From Fallopia convolvulus (lineage: Eukaryota; Streptophyta; Magnoliopsida; Caryophyllales; Polygonaceae), in contig OZ024735.1 in NCBI GenBank assembly GCA_964016875.1, positions 11,021,338-11,085,337 of the forward strand: a stretch of 64,000 bases of DNA, in the 5' to 3' direction. Positions 31,050-40,566 of the stretch are shown in pieces; the stretch's first letter is position 1, and the number at the start of each line of letters is the position of its first letter. Under the pieces are notes generated by a model. The model did no database searches, had not been told where the DNA came from, and saw nothing but the letters and a program-made list of their open reading frames with translations. The translations under genes and the position numbers were made by a program.

Positions 31050-33512
31050 TCATGGGCTCTGAGGGAACAAGGCGTCACAAAGGCGCGTAAGGACTTGTGT
31101 AAGCTTTTCTTGTCCTCTGGCCAACACTGCCTGGTCCCTAGCAATCTGATCGAGGGTGTTGGCGATGCGGAGCAACACTGAAGAGTTCCCCTCTTGTGTA
31201 CCAGACTCTAGGGGAGCCGCCTCCTCTACAGGCTCCGAGTGCCTCATCTTCTGGGCAACTGTAATGTCCAGTTCCCTTCCAAGCTCGATTTCGTCTTTAG
31301 AGGCATCGTAGAGACCCTCTTTTTGTAGGAGCTTCTTGATCAGCCCGGAGTAGGGAAGGGAGTGGGACTTGGAGGCCATGCACTTTTCCATGTGCCCAAG
31401 GATAATTCGGGGAAGATTTATGGGCTTCTTGAGGAGGAAGTGGTAGAGGATGATGGCATCGGGGATGTTGACGACCAGGCGCTTTTCTTGGCGTGGGATC
31501 ACCACGTTGATAATGAATTGGTGAGCGAGCTTGGCGACCAAGGACAGATGATGCGTCGAGAGGACCTTAGAGGGAACCCGACCCTCAAAAATTGTGTTGT
31601 ACACCTCGGCGCTGTTGAAGTCGCCCCAGAGCTTGCTGGGCACTTCGCTAAGCCCTTGACCAGGGACCTGGAGTTGAAGGCGGATCGTAGACGTTGTAAA
31701 AATGAACTCGTCGCCTTCGTGGGAAAGAGTTCCCTGAGTGGCGTCGTTGGTGATAGTGAAGTTGTTGTAGAATTGACGCACTTGTGAGGGATCTACTCTC
31801 ACAGTTTCTTGGCAGAGTCTCTCCCAGCCCTGGGCCTTGATCAGTTCCCACAGTTCCTCCAGACCATTTTCAGTTAGCACCTCTTTGGAAACAATGAGGT
31901 GAGGGAGAAGCTTTCGGCGCTCATTGACATGATGCTTGGTGGTCCCCTTCCCCTTTCTTGACTTGCTTTTGGATTTGTTCCCCCTAGAGACCGTGCGAGG
32001 TCCTTTCTGCTGAGGGGGTGCAGCCGCTTCGATCATAAGCACGCGGTCCCTTGGTGGTGGGGAACTCGCGGACACCACCATTTGGTGTCCAGGTGTAGGG
32101 ATACGTGCTGGCTCCTTTGTAGCTGGAGCTTCTTCTTCTTCTTCGACCTCATCATGGGAGGTCCCTTCTTCCTTGGAGGAGCTCGAACCGGAGCCCTCCG
32201 CATCATCTCCAGGATGACTTGTTGTTGCCTCAGCACCTCCAGCTGGTGCGAGGTCCCTCGTCTCTGTGGGCTCCTGAGGGGCAACCTTTTCTGGGGACTT
32301 TGTCCCTTGGGAGACTGTGTGCTCAGAGGGACCCCTGTTGAGTTCTTCCTCGATGGCCTTGAGCTGGGCTTCCTCCTCCAAAGTTCCCATGATGATTGGA
32401 GGAGGGTCCTTGGTCATTTTGCCGATGACCACAGAAAGAGGAAGATCGTCGTCGTCTGAGGAGAGGGCGACGGTACTTTTGGATGGTGAGGGAGATGGGA
32501 GTTTGGTGGTGGTGGGAGACGTGATGGAAGAGGGGAGAGGAGAAGAAGGAATAGGGGTTGTGAGTTGAGTGGAAGGAGGAGGAAGGGATCTGCGGTCCTG
32601 TGGAGGAGAGATCCCCGAAGCAGAGAGGGGAGTGGTGGAAATGTGTTTTGGTGAGGAAGGAGAAGGCGTTTTGTGAGGTGAAGGTGGAGGTGGAGATCCC
32701 GGAATGATGGGAACGAGAGAAAGTGAAGGAGGTTGGGATGTTGAAGTTCCCATCGTGGCGGGAACTGGAGGAGGTGGCGGAGGAGGTCCCTCGATTTGAA
32801 GAGGAGGGATGGAGGAGGAAGAGGGAAGTAGACTCTGGGGTTCGGAGTTCCCATCGTCGGAAGGAAAAGGGTAGGGAGGTTTGGGAGCACAAGAACTCTC
32901 CTTGGAGCAGTTCAGGTAGTCCTCAAATCGGAAGAAAGCCTTCTTTCTGGGCTCCAAGAATTCAGAGGCCTCAGAGTGTTTACGCTTTTTGGATTTGGAG
33001 GGGTCATGGGAGTGTTTGGATTTTTTGGATTTTGAGGGATCTTTTGATGAGTGGCGATGTTTGGATGAGTGGCGATGTTTGGATTTATGGGGTTTTTCAT
33101 TGATGGAGGGGCGAGCATCTCCGATGTTGTCAACGATGACAACTCCGGAGGAGGTGTTGGTGGTTGGAGGTGGAAGAGGAAGAGATTCGGAGGAGGAAGA
33201 GGTCCAGGTGACGGTTTCGTCGACCGGAGGAGGAGGAGGGGGCAAGAAGGGGCTTACTTGATTGTATAGCCCTTGAATGAGGACATCCTTCATGATTGGG
33301 TCTTGTTCTTGCTCGATCTCGTTCAGTTGAGTGATGAAGAGAGTGCGAGGATTGGCAAGTACCCAGTCTTTGATTTGTGCGAATGTGTGTTGAGGGGCTA
33401 TTTTTGTAAGAATTTGGGAGGCTTTGGAGGTTTCTTGAAATGAGAGTGAAAAGGATTTGGGGAAGACGAATGACAGGGATGTAAGATGGAGTAAAGGGCC
33501 TAAAAATGGCAA
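31050..33512 (-). CDS. Third ORF of the copia element, plant-transposon domain protein
   Basis: An 820-codon frame between pol and the 3' LTR, where SIRE-lineage elements carry an env-like or accessory ORF. It has no ATG at its start (the first codon is TTG); the first in-frame ATG is at 33293. The frame opens next to CCATTTTTAG/G after a pyrimidine-rich stretch, so a spliced subgenomic RNA is likely. Residues 85-510 are low-complexity, rich in Pro and Ser, with a Lys/His/Ser block (SKHRHSSKHRHSSKD). Residues about 535-735 (HLIVSKEVLTENG, VDPSQVRQFYNNF, LPYSGLIKKLLQKEG) resemble the 'putative plant transposon protein' domain found in extra ORFs of plant retroelements. The C-terminus (LDQIARDQAVLARGQEKL) is a likely coiled coil. 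No clear membrane segment is visible, so an envelope role is doubtful. Confidence 0.78.
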   Translation of the reverse strand: MPFLGPLLHLTSLSFVFPKSFSLSFQETSKASQILTKIAPQHTFAQIKDWVLANPRTLFITQLNEIEQEQDPIMKDVLIQGLYNQVSPFLPPPPPPVDETVTWTSSSSESLPLPPPTTNTSSGVVIVDNIGDARPSINEKPHKSKHRHSSKHRHSSKDPSKSKKSKHSHDPSKSKKRKHSEASEFLEPRKKAFFRFEDYLNCSKESSCAPKPPYPFPSDDGNSEPQSLLPSSSSIPPLQIEGPPPPPPPVPATMGTSTSQPPSLSLVPIIPGSPPPPSPHKTPSPSSPKHISTTPLSASGISPPQDRRSLPPPSTQLTTPIPSSPLPSSITSPTTTKLPSPSPSKSTVALSSDDDDLPLSVVIGKMTKDPPPIIMGTLEEEAQLKAIEEELNRGPSEHTVSQGTKSPEKVAPQEPTETRDLAPAGGAEATTSHPGDDAEGSGSSSSKEEGTSHDEVEEEEEAPATKEPARIPTPGHQMVVSASSPPPRDRVLMIEAAAPPQQKGPRTVSRGNKSKSKSRKGKGTTKHHVNERRKLLPHLIVSKEVLTENGLEELWELIKAQGWERLCQETVRVDPSQVRQFYNNFTITNDATQGTLSHEGDEFIFTTSTIRLQLQVPGQGLSEVPSKLWGDFNSAEVYNTIFEGRVPSKVLSTHHLSLVAKLAHQFIINVVIPRQEKRLVVNIPDAIILYHFLLKKPINLPRIILGHMEKCMASKSHSLPYSGLIKKLLQKEGLYDASKDEIELGRELDITVAQKMRHSEPVEEAAPLESGTQEGNSSVLLRIANTLDQIARDQAVLARGQEKLTQVLTRLCDALFPQSP

Positions 33513-34149
33513 AGAGGGGTTTTAAAGGAGAGAGGAGGTGAAGGGTAGAAAGGGAAGTGGAATAACCTCGATAACCGTTGCCCAATGAACGTGGGGCGCC
33601 GTTTTAACTTCTCAAGCAAGCTTCTGGACACGCGTCACAATCTCTTGGGAAGTCCTTTTCAAATTTTGAATACTTGGCCTGTAACGCTTCAGAGCTTCTG
33701 ACACGAAAGTCCGCTTCCCAAGTGACGGTTTTTCTTTGAAGATTAGTCAGTGTTCCCTTTGTAGATGCAGCAGTTCCCATGATCTTTTCAAGGTCAGGGA
33801 GAGTGAAGTGGTTGAGGGAACTTCACACTCATCTTTTTGTGGGGCTAGGGAACTCAAAGGGAACCAGACAATTTGCAACTCGATAAAGGAAATGTTTTGG
33901 CTCATGAGAAGTATTTGTCTGGTCCCTAGCTTAGGGTGGGTCATATGATCAACCGTCATGGTGGCTTGTAATGAGGGATAAAGGGAACTCTGGTTGATCA
34001 TTTTGGGCCAAAAGAAATAGAGTTCCTTTGCACACATTTTTCTCTAGACTAGTAATCATGGCATAGTGAAAGCAATAAATCCAAGTTCCCTATCATGCAA
34101 TCTTATATAAACTAGTCAGGCATTGAGAGAGAGACAAACAGGGACTTGT
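33513..34149 (-). other. Spacer between pol and the third ORF
   Basis: About 640 bases with no convincing coding sequence. It contains at least seven GGGAAC/GTTCCC hexamers and ends in the pyrimidine-rich, acceptor-like stretch described for the third ORF. Confidence 0.65.
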
Positions 34150-37100
34150 TTAGTTTAGAGTTATCATCCCTAGAAGCATTCGAAAATGCTGGTAGGGACG
34201 TCTGTCTAAAGCTTTGGTAAGGATATCCGCAATTTGCTCTTCAGTTCTACAGTGTTCCATCGAAATGTTCCCATTCTCAACATTGTCACGTAGAAAGTGA
34301 TGCCTTATATCAATATGCTTAGTTCTAGAATGATGCACAGGATTTTTGGAAATGTTTATGGCACTAGTGTTATCACAGAGTATGGGAACTGGGCCAAAAG
34401 ACATACCGTAATCCTGGAGTTGTGACTTAAGCCATAGAACCTGGGAACAGCATGATGCAGCAGCCACATATTCAGCTTCAGCTGTGGAGAGTGCCACTGA
34501 GTTTTGCTTTTTAGATCCCCACGAAACTAAGCAAGACCCTAGGAACTGGGCCATTCCTGAAGTGCTCTTTCTGTCAACCAAGTGCCCTGCAAAGTCAGCA
34601 TCTGTGTATGCAATGAGCTCAAGGGAACTGTTCCTTGGATACCAAAGGCACAAGTTATTGTTCCCTTTGAGATACCTGAAAATTCTCTTCACCTCTTTCA
34701 GGTGTGATTCCTTAGGGTTAGCTTGAAAACGAGCACAAAGACATACGGATAACATGATATCAGGTCTACTAGCTGTTAAGTAGAGAAGGGACCCGATCAT
34801 ACCTCGATAGTTCCTTTGGTCCACACTGATACCTGTTTCATCTGCATTTAGCCTTGAATTTGGTGAGATGGGAGTGTCAATGGGCTTTGAATGTTCCATC
34901 TCATACTTCACGAGCATTTCCTTGATGTATTTCTGTTGATGGATCTTTGTTCCCTCCTTTGTTTGGGATATTTGAAGTCCCAAGAAGAACGTGAGTTCCC
35001 CAATGAGACTCATCTCAAACTCATTGCTCATGAGGTCCTTGAACTTTTCTACAAGAGTTTCGTTAGTTGCTCCAAACACAATGTCATCAACATATACTTG
35101 CACAATCAAAATGTCTTTAGATTCTTTCTTTAAAAACAAAGTCTTGTCTATGGAACCACGAATGTATCCATGGGACAAGAGGAATTGAGCAAACCTGTCA
35201 TACCAAGCTCGGGGAGCTTGTTTGAGTCCGTAAAGGGCCCTTTCCAGGAAATAGACATGGTTGGGCATTTTCTCATCTTCGAATCCTGGGGGTTGGGCCA
35301 CATACACTTCTTCCTTGAGATGTCCATTTAGGAAGGCTGTTTTCACATCCATTTGATAAAGTTTGAATCCCTTGTGAGCAGCATAGGCGATGAGGAGTCC
35401 GATTGCCTCGATCCTGGCAACTGGTGCGAAGGTCTCATCGTAGTCAATCCCTTCCTCTTGCCTGTATCCTTGTGCTACTAACCTAGCCTTGTTCCTTGCT
35501 ACAGCTCCAGTATCATCGAGCTTGTTCCTAAAAACCCATCGGGTTCCTATGATGTTCTTGTTTTTGGGCCTAGGAACTAGCTTCCAAAATTTGTTTCTCT
35601 CGAATTGGTGGAGTTCCTCTTGCATGGCTTGAATCCAATCTGGGTCCTTTAATGCTTCTTTGATATTTTTGGGTTCCACCATTGAAACAAACGCGTTAAA
35701 AGCACAAAAATTATTGAGAGAGGAACGAGTCTGCACACCTTTAACAAGAGGAGAGATGATGTTCTCAAGAGGGTGGTCCTTCCTTTGTTGAAAGGTTCTT
35801 GTATGAGTGAGTTCCTTTGCATGTGTATCATCCTCAGTCGGTGTTTCTTTGTCATGGGAACTCTCATCTCCAGCTTCTTCATTTGATGTTTCTTCAGAGA
35901 TTTCTGGCAGGTTCCCTCTTTGTTCCCCTTGAATACTTGATTCTGGCAGGGTATTGTCTTGGGGGACAACAAAGTTGTTTCCTGAAGAGGGGACCTCGAG
36001 AGAGTTGGAGGTGTCTTGTGGTTCTTCTGAGGAAGGAGCCTCGAGGGAGGTTTGATCAGTGAGGATTGGACCTTCGTCGTTGTTCCATGGTTGTGGTATA
36101 TTGCTTGCACTTGGATAGTCTTCATCCCTTTTCCTTGGCTCATCCTCGTCATCATCATCGTCTTCATGTCTGACTAACTTGAACAAAGTTCCCTTCCCTT
36201 GGGTCTCGGTTCCCATCTTTATAGACTTTTCATTGAAGACGACATGAATGCTTTCCTCTATCTTCTTGGTTCTTTTATTGTAGACCCTGTAAGCCTTGCT
36301 TTGTGATGAGTATCCCAGGAAGATCCCTTCGTCGCTTCTGGGGTCGAATTTTCCAAGATTGTCTTTGCCGTTGTTGTGAACAAAGCATGTGCAACCAAAT
36401 GTTCTCAAGTGTGAGATGTTTGGTTTTCTCCCTTTGATGAGCTCATAGGAAGTCTTGTTGATCAGGGGCCTTGTCATGGCTCGATTCAGGATGTATGTAG
36501 CTGTGGAGATTGCTTCAGTCCAGAAGTACTCAGGAACTCCACTTTCGATCATCATGGTTCTAGCCATGTCCTCCAGAGTTCTGTTCTTTCTCTCGACCAC
36601 TCCATTTTGCTGAGGAGTGCGAGGAGCTAAAAAGTTGTGAGAGATCCCATTTTGCTCACAGAAGTTTAGGAACTCCGAGTTTTGAAACTCAGTTCCGTGA
36701 TCAGATCTGATTGCTTTCAGTTTCAGCCCCAAGCTTACTTCTGTTCTTTTGATGAAGGGCTCAAATTCTTCAAACGCTTGTGATTTTGCCTTCAAGAAAA
36801 TAACCCAGGTGAATCTTGAAAAATCATCAATTAAAACATACATGTACCTTTTTCCACCGTAGCTAGCTGTTCTCATGGGACCACAGAGATCCATGTGAAT
36901 TAACTCCAGGGACATGGTTGTGCTTACCACCTTCTTCGGTTTGAAGGAGGTCCTGGTCTGTTTCCCTCGAACACATGCTTCACACATTTTGACTCCTTCG
37001 AGATTGATCCGTGGGAGACCAATGACCAGATCCTGTAGATAAAGCTTCAGGATTTGATTTACACCAGCATGTCCCAGTCTTCGATGCCAGAGTTCCGTGT

Positions 37101-37509
37101 CATCTTGGGAACTCGCAAGGCACAGCTTCATTGATGGTTCAAAGTTGGTGTCCACCACATACACATTGTTGTATCTTCTTCCTCTCAGAATTACTTTGTT
37201 GGTCTTCTTGTTGATGACGAGACATTCATCTGAGTCGAAAGTGACGATGTTGTTCCCTTGATCACACATCTGGGAGACACTCAGCAGATTGTATCCCAGA
37301 TCCTTTACCAGATTTACGTTGCTGACTTTGATAGATTTATTGAGCAACACTTCTGCTTTTCCAATGACTTCTCCTTTGTTCTTGTTGCCAAATGAGACGT
37401 GGCCTCCTTCGGCATGAGTGTGGAGTGAGATGAGGATATCCTTGTTTCCTGTCATATGGTTCGAGCATCCACTATCTATGAACCATGTACTGTTCCCTCT
37501 CACTGCCAC
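34150..37509 (-). CDS. Copia pol: protease, integrase, reverse transcriptase, RNase H
   Basis: The frame is open from the TAG just before 37509 to a stop at 34150; its first codon is GTG, not ATG. Protease motif WFIDSGCSNHMTG is near residue 12 and LWHRRLGHAG near 140. Integrase has CEACVRGK, then HMDLCGP (D, about 205), RSDHGTEF (D, about 268) and NGVVERKN (E, about 303). Reverse transcriptase starts near 655 with TRWVFRNKL, and catalytic YVDDIVFGA is near 805. RNase H has AYTDADFAGH (near 970), STAEAEYVA and HIDIRHHF. All catalytic residues are present and there is no internal stop. Pol is in a different frame from gag and 22 bases downstream. CTAACTTTTCCTTGTAG before the frame looks like a branch point, pyrimidine tract and acceptor, so splicing or frameshifting may join them; an inactivating indel is the alternative. 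Confidence 0.9.
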   Translation of the reverse strand: MAVRGNSTWFIDSGCSNHMTGNKDILISLHTHAEGGHVSFGNKNKGEVIGKAEVLLNKSIKVSNVNLVKDLGYNLLSVSQMCDQGNNIVTFDSDECLVINKKTNKVILRGRRYNNVYVVDTNFEPSMKLCLASSQDDTELWHRRLGHAGVNQILKLYLQDLVIGLPRINLEGVKMCEACVRGKQTRTSFKPKKVVSTTMSLELIHMDLCGPMRTASYGGKRYMYVLIDDFSRFTWVIFLKAKSQAFEEFEPFIKRTEVSLGLKLKAIRSDHGTEFQNSEFLNFCEQNGISHNFLAPRTPQQNGVVERKNRTLEDMARTMMIESGVPEYFWTEAISTATYILNRAMTRPLINKTSYELIKGRKPNISHLRTFGCTCFVHNNGKDNLGKFDPRSDEGIFLGYSSQSKAYRVYNKRTKKIEESIHVVFNEKSIKMGTETQGKGTLFKLVRHEDDDDDEDEPRKRDEDYPSASNIPQPWNNDEGPILTDQTSLEAPSSEEPQDTSNSLEVPSSGNNFVVPQDNTLPESSIQGEQRGNLPEISEETSNEEAGDESSHDKETPTEDDTHAKELTHTRTFQQRKDHPLENIISPLVKGVQTRSSLNNFCAFNAFVSMVEPKNIKEALKDPDWIQAMQEELHQFERNKFWKLVPRPKNKNIIGTRWVFRNKLDDTGAVARNKARLVAQGYRQEEGIDYDETFAPVARIEAIGLLIAYAAHKGFKLYQMDVKTAFLNGHLKEEVYVAQPPGFEDEKMPNHVYFLERALYGLKQAPRAWYDRFAQFLLSHGYIRGSIDKTLFLKKESKDILIVQVYVDDIVFGATNETLVEKFKDLMSNEFEMSLIGELTFFLGLQISQTKEGTKIHQQKYIKEMLVKYEMEHSKPIDTPISPNSRLNADETGISVDQRNYRGMIGSLLYLTASRPDIMLSVCLCARFQANPKESHLKEVKRIFRYLKGNNNLCLWYPRNSSLELIAYTDADFAGHLVDRKSTSGMAQFLGSCLVSWGSKKQNSVALSTAEAEYVAAASCCSQVLWLKSQLQDYGMSFGPVPILCDNTSAINISKNPVHHSRTKHIDIRHHFLRDNVENGNISMEHCRTEEQIADILTKALDRRPYQHFRMLLGMITLN

Positions 37510-37531
37510 CTACAAGGAAAAGTTAGTGTTT

Positions 37532-39463
37532 TCAGACCCAGGCAAGATGACTCTTGCTAGGTCCCTTGCAAGGGAAAACATTTTCATTTAAGATATAGTC
37601 AGAAATGTTGATGTCTTTGGAATTTTGAGAGTTGGAGTTCCTTTGGTGATGAGTATGGCGTTTTTGTCTGTTTGGGAACTCATGGCTTCTAGGGGTTTGG
37701 GCTCTCTTCTTGGGACATGCCTCCTTGTAGTGCCCATGAGCACCACAGTGCCAACATGTCTTGTAGTATTCTCCCAGGTAGTATTTTGGGTGTGGTCTTT
37801 GGATACGGTTCCTATCCATGGTTTCTTTGTTGTACACCCGAGACCCATTTCCCTTAGCAATTTTGACATAGATTCTATGTCCAGAGTTCCCAGTATAGTA
37901 ATCTTTCTCACCATTGTTTCCACTCTCTAGGACCCTGATTTTCTCCTCGAGATGAGCATTTTTCTGTTTCTCGCACTGGAGTTCTAAGGCCCTACACTCA
38001 TGGATCTCATGTTCGCTCAGGGGTGACTTTCTGTTCTTGGAGCACTCACCTTTGTATCCTATGCCATGTCTGGCTGGGACAAACTTAATTTGGGAACTAG
38101 AGGCTTCAGGATGTTCGGGAGTCTTACTCAGGTTTTGCATGAGGGTGTTCTCATCTTTCTCTAAAGTTTTGATTTCTCTTTCTAGATCTACGATGTGAGA
38201 CACATGGGACTTGAGTTTTTCTAAAAGGGATATGCAGTTGGGACAGGGCTCAAGACCAACTAATTGAGAATTTATGTGTTCCTGTTTTTCCAACTTGTTT
38301 TGCAGTTTTATGTTCTCTTTAACAAGACTTGAAAGAATTTTCAACAATTCAGGTTTTTCATAATTACTCAAGGAATCAAGAACAGTTTCAGTGGTTACCT
38401 CACTGGGTTGTTCCCCAGTGGTTTCTCCTATGGCCATGCCACACATGTCTGGGAGTGCCCATGCTTCAGGATCTTCGTCTTCATCATCGCTCCAAGTGGC
38501 GATGTAGGCCTTTTTTCCTTGCTTTCTGCCTTCAGTTCCTTGTGGACATTCCTTTGCAAAATGTCCTTTCCTGTTGCATTTGTAGCAAGTTACTTCTGAG
38601 AGATCCTTCTCTGTGGGCTTTCTTTGGGAACTCTGTCCCTTTCCCCAGTTCCCACTGTTCCGTTGAGACTTTCCTTTGTAGAAATTTCGAAGAGCTCTTG
38701 TCACAAGGACTAGCTCTTCATCCTCTTTTTCTTCGGAGTCTTCACGTTGTTCTTGGGTTGATTTGAGCATTTTTTCGATCTTGAGTGCGATCCCTCGGTG
38801 AGCTCGACTTTGTTCCTTATCATCGATCTTCCTCTTCTCATGTCCCACTAACTTTCCAAATACTTGATGGAGCATAAGCGTTCGATTTTCTGGGTTTTCC
38901 TTGAACATCGTTCTTTCATTTGCCCATTCTCCAGTCAATCCATTGAAGAGCTGTTGGACCTTCATTTTGTGGGTGATTTCTTCTTTTGTGATCCCCAATC
39001 CTTCCATCTTAGTGCAAAGTCCTTCAAACGGGGATTGGTAGCTATCGACGGACTCTCCCATCTCCATTTGGAAGTTGTAGAACTCCCTCTTTGCGTTCAT
39101 TTGAAGATCTTCTCTGAGATCTGAGTTCCCAACGTGCATTTGTTGGATGGCTTCCCACATTTCCTTGGATGTGTCAAGGTTGGCAACCCTGTCACAATCT
39201 TGTACGCACATGGACCTTTTTAGATACTGTTTTGCTTTGTAGTTTGCCTCCATGCACTTGTACTCGTTGGGACCCCACTTTGAGAGATCGTTGACAATAG
39301 CTGGATCGATTTCGAAGTTCCCCCTTTCGATGACGCACCAGGCTTGGTAGTCTTGGCCACGCATCCAATCTTTCATGTCGCGTTGCCAGCTTTCAAATCT
39401 TCCTGTTTTAAGCCTTGGCGGCTTGCTGGTATTGTTCCCCACCTGAGTAAGTTCCTGAGCCAT
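37532..39463 (-). CDS. Copia gag (643 residues)
   Basis: The ATG at 39463 lies about 50 bases after the LTR (primer site between). MAQELTQVGNNTSKPPRLKT opens the protein. The gag core includes YQAWCVIERGNFEI, QQMHVGNSDLREDL and EFYNFQMEMGESVDSY. The first zinc knuckle CYKCNRKGHFAKEC is near residue 292 and a second, CWHCGAHGHYKEAC, near 567. A coiled coil (LQNKLEKQEHINSQL, LEREIKTLEKDENTLMQN) lies between them. The protein ends LAWV then TGA. In related SIRE proteins a similar 'W-V-P' segment continues toward the protease, so the stop sits exactly at the gag/protease border. Confidence 0.9.
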   Translation of the reverse strand: MAQELTQVGNNTSKPPRLKTGRFESWQRDMKDWMRGQDYQAWCVIERGNFEIDPAIVNDLSKWGPNEYKCMEANYKAKQYLKRSMCVQDCDRVANLDTSKEMWEAIQQMHVGNSDLREDLQMNAKREFYNFQMEMGESVDSYQSPFEGLCTKMEGLGITKEEITHKMKVQQLFNGLTGEWANERTMFKENPENRTLMLHQVFGKLVGHEKRKIDDKEQSRAHRGIALKIEKMLKSTQEQREDSEEKEDEELVLVTRALRNFYKGKSQRNSGNWGKGQSSQRKPTEKDLSEVTCYKCNRKGHFAKECPQGTEGRKQGKKAYIATWSDDEDEDPEAWALPDMCGMAIGETTGEQPSEVTTETVLDSLSNYEKPELLKILSSLVKENIKLQNKLEKQEHINSQLVGLEPCPNCISLLEKLKSHVSHIVDLEREIKTLEKDENTLMQNLSKTPEHPEASSSQIKFVPARHGIGYKGECSKNRKSPLSEHEIHECRALELQCEKQKNAHLEEKIRVLESGNNGEKDYYTGNSGHRIYVKIAKGNGSRVYNKETMDRNRIQRPHPKYYLGEYYKTCWHCGAHGHYKEACPKKRAQTPRSHEFPNRQKRHTHHQRNSNSQNSKDINISDYILNENVFPCKGPSKSHLAWV

Positions 39464-39500
39464 TTTGGCACCTGCGATGCTAACACAAATCTAGAGCGCT

Positions 39501-39513
39501 GGCTCTGATACCA
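39501..39513 (-). other. Primer-binding site of the copia element
   Basis: The minus strand reads TGGTATCAGAGCC, complementary to the initiator Met tRNA, two bases from the 5' LTR. Confidence 0.92.
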
Positions 39514-39515
39514 AT

Positions 39516-40566
39516 TGTTGGATCGTAATGGGTTAGCAGTGAGCTTGGGAACTGGCAATTAAGTTGTTCCCAAGGCAGTGGAAGTAAATAATCGCAAGTA
39601 ATAAAAACAGTGAAAGGCACAGTTCCTTTATAGAGGAACCCCACTACAACCAACTAGTTGTATGGGTAAACCTCTACCTCCGCTTGGAGGATTTTGAATG
39701 ACTTACTTATATTGATTGCTTTGATCCTTAGTTACACAACCGGATTTACACTTCTCTGTTCCTACAAGTTCTTCCTAACTCTAGCAACACTAGTAAATCC
39801 TCTCAACTGAGTTCCTAAGCTCACAACAGCAAAACACAAGTAACTCAAACCTTACGCTGACTTCTCAGTTCCCTTGCTCCAGGGAACTTCAGCTTCACCG
39901 TCGTCGAGATCACACACTCGCCGGCGGGGACTTCTCTTCCTTTTCTTTCTTTTCTCAGATGTGGGTGTTTGTAAGTTCTGGGAGAAGTACTCAGACCGAG
40001 TACTATTCATTTGGCTTTATAGTCCATTTGTCTTGGGCAGTCGTATCTTTCGTTTGTGTCCAAAATACCCTTTGCTTGATGCCTAAGTTGTACTTTCTTC
40101 ACATGTGACTTTGGTTTGAACTAGGTCAACTTCTTGAATCAATCGGACCGTTGGATGAAGTGTGACAGTCTGATCCTCAAACTGTTCCCTCTGGCTGTCT
40201 GAGACAGAATCCCGCGATCTGCGCTGAACGGTCGTTGTCTTCACATGTGAGTTCCCATTTCATGGGAACTGACTTCTTCAGAGTTCCCTTGATGGAAACT
40301 CTTCATCGTTGTAAGCTTGTGTTTATGTTTCTGGGAGATCCCACTTCATGGGAACTTTCCTCTTCAGAGTTCCCTTGAAGGAAACTCTTCATTGTGGCTA
40401 GCAGTGGCTTTGTCATTCATAGGAGTTCTTGGCTGTACCTGTGTTCCTTAGAAATACTTGAACAAACCACATTAGTTCCCTATGGTATTTGTCATTATCA
40501 AAACTTAAAGAGAAGTGAATCGTTGATCCGTTGCTTAGAACCAGAGGTCCCAACAACGTCCCAACA
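39516..40566 (-). repeat. 5' LTR of the copia element
   Basis: 1,051 bases, same length as the 3' LTR with no indel. TATAAAG on the minus strand (40015-40021) is the likely promoter. It carries the same two direct repeats with GTTCCC/GGGAAC dyads near 40250-40390. Confidence 0.92.

Larger units (their letters stand above)
29595..40566 (-). mobile_element. SIRE-like Ty1/copia element, nearly intact, with a third ORF
   Basis: Two 1,051-base LTRs (29595-30645 and 39516-40566) start TGTTGG and end CCAACA. The duplication CCTTC lies at 29590-29594 and 40567-40571. By eye the LTRs differ at about 17 positions (1.6%), so insertion is young. Order on the minus strand is LTR, primer site, gag, pol (protease, integrase, reverse transcriptase, RNase H), a third ORF, polypurine tract, LTR. 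Integrase before reverse transcriptase defines Ty1/copia. The 11-kb size, long gag with two zinc knuckles and extra ORF after pol fit the SIRE/Maximus lineage. The whole element is strikingly rich in GGGAAC/GTTCCC. Confidence 0.93.

Noticed and set aside
31050..33512. Viral-type envelope protein in the copia element.
   Set aside because: I see no clear signal peptide, membrane segment or cysteine pattern; the visible domain is the plant-transposon type.
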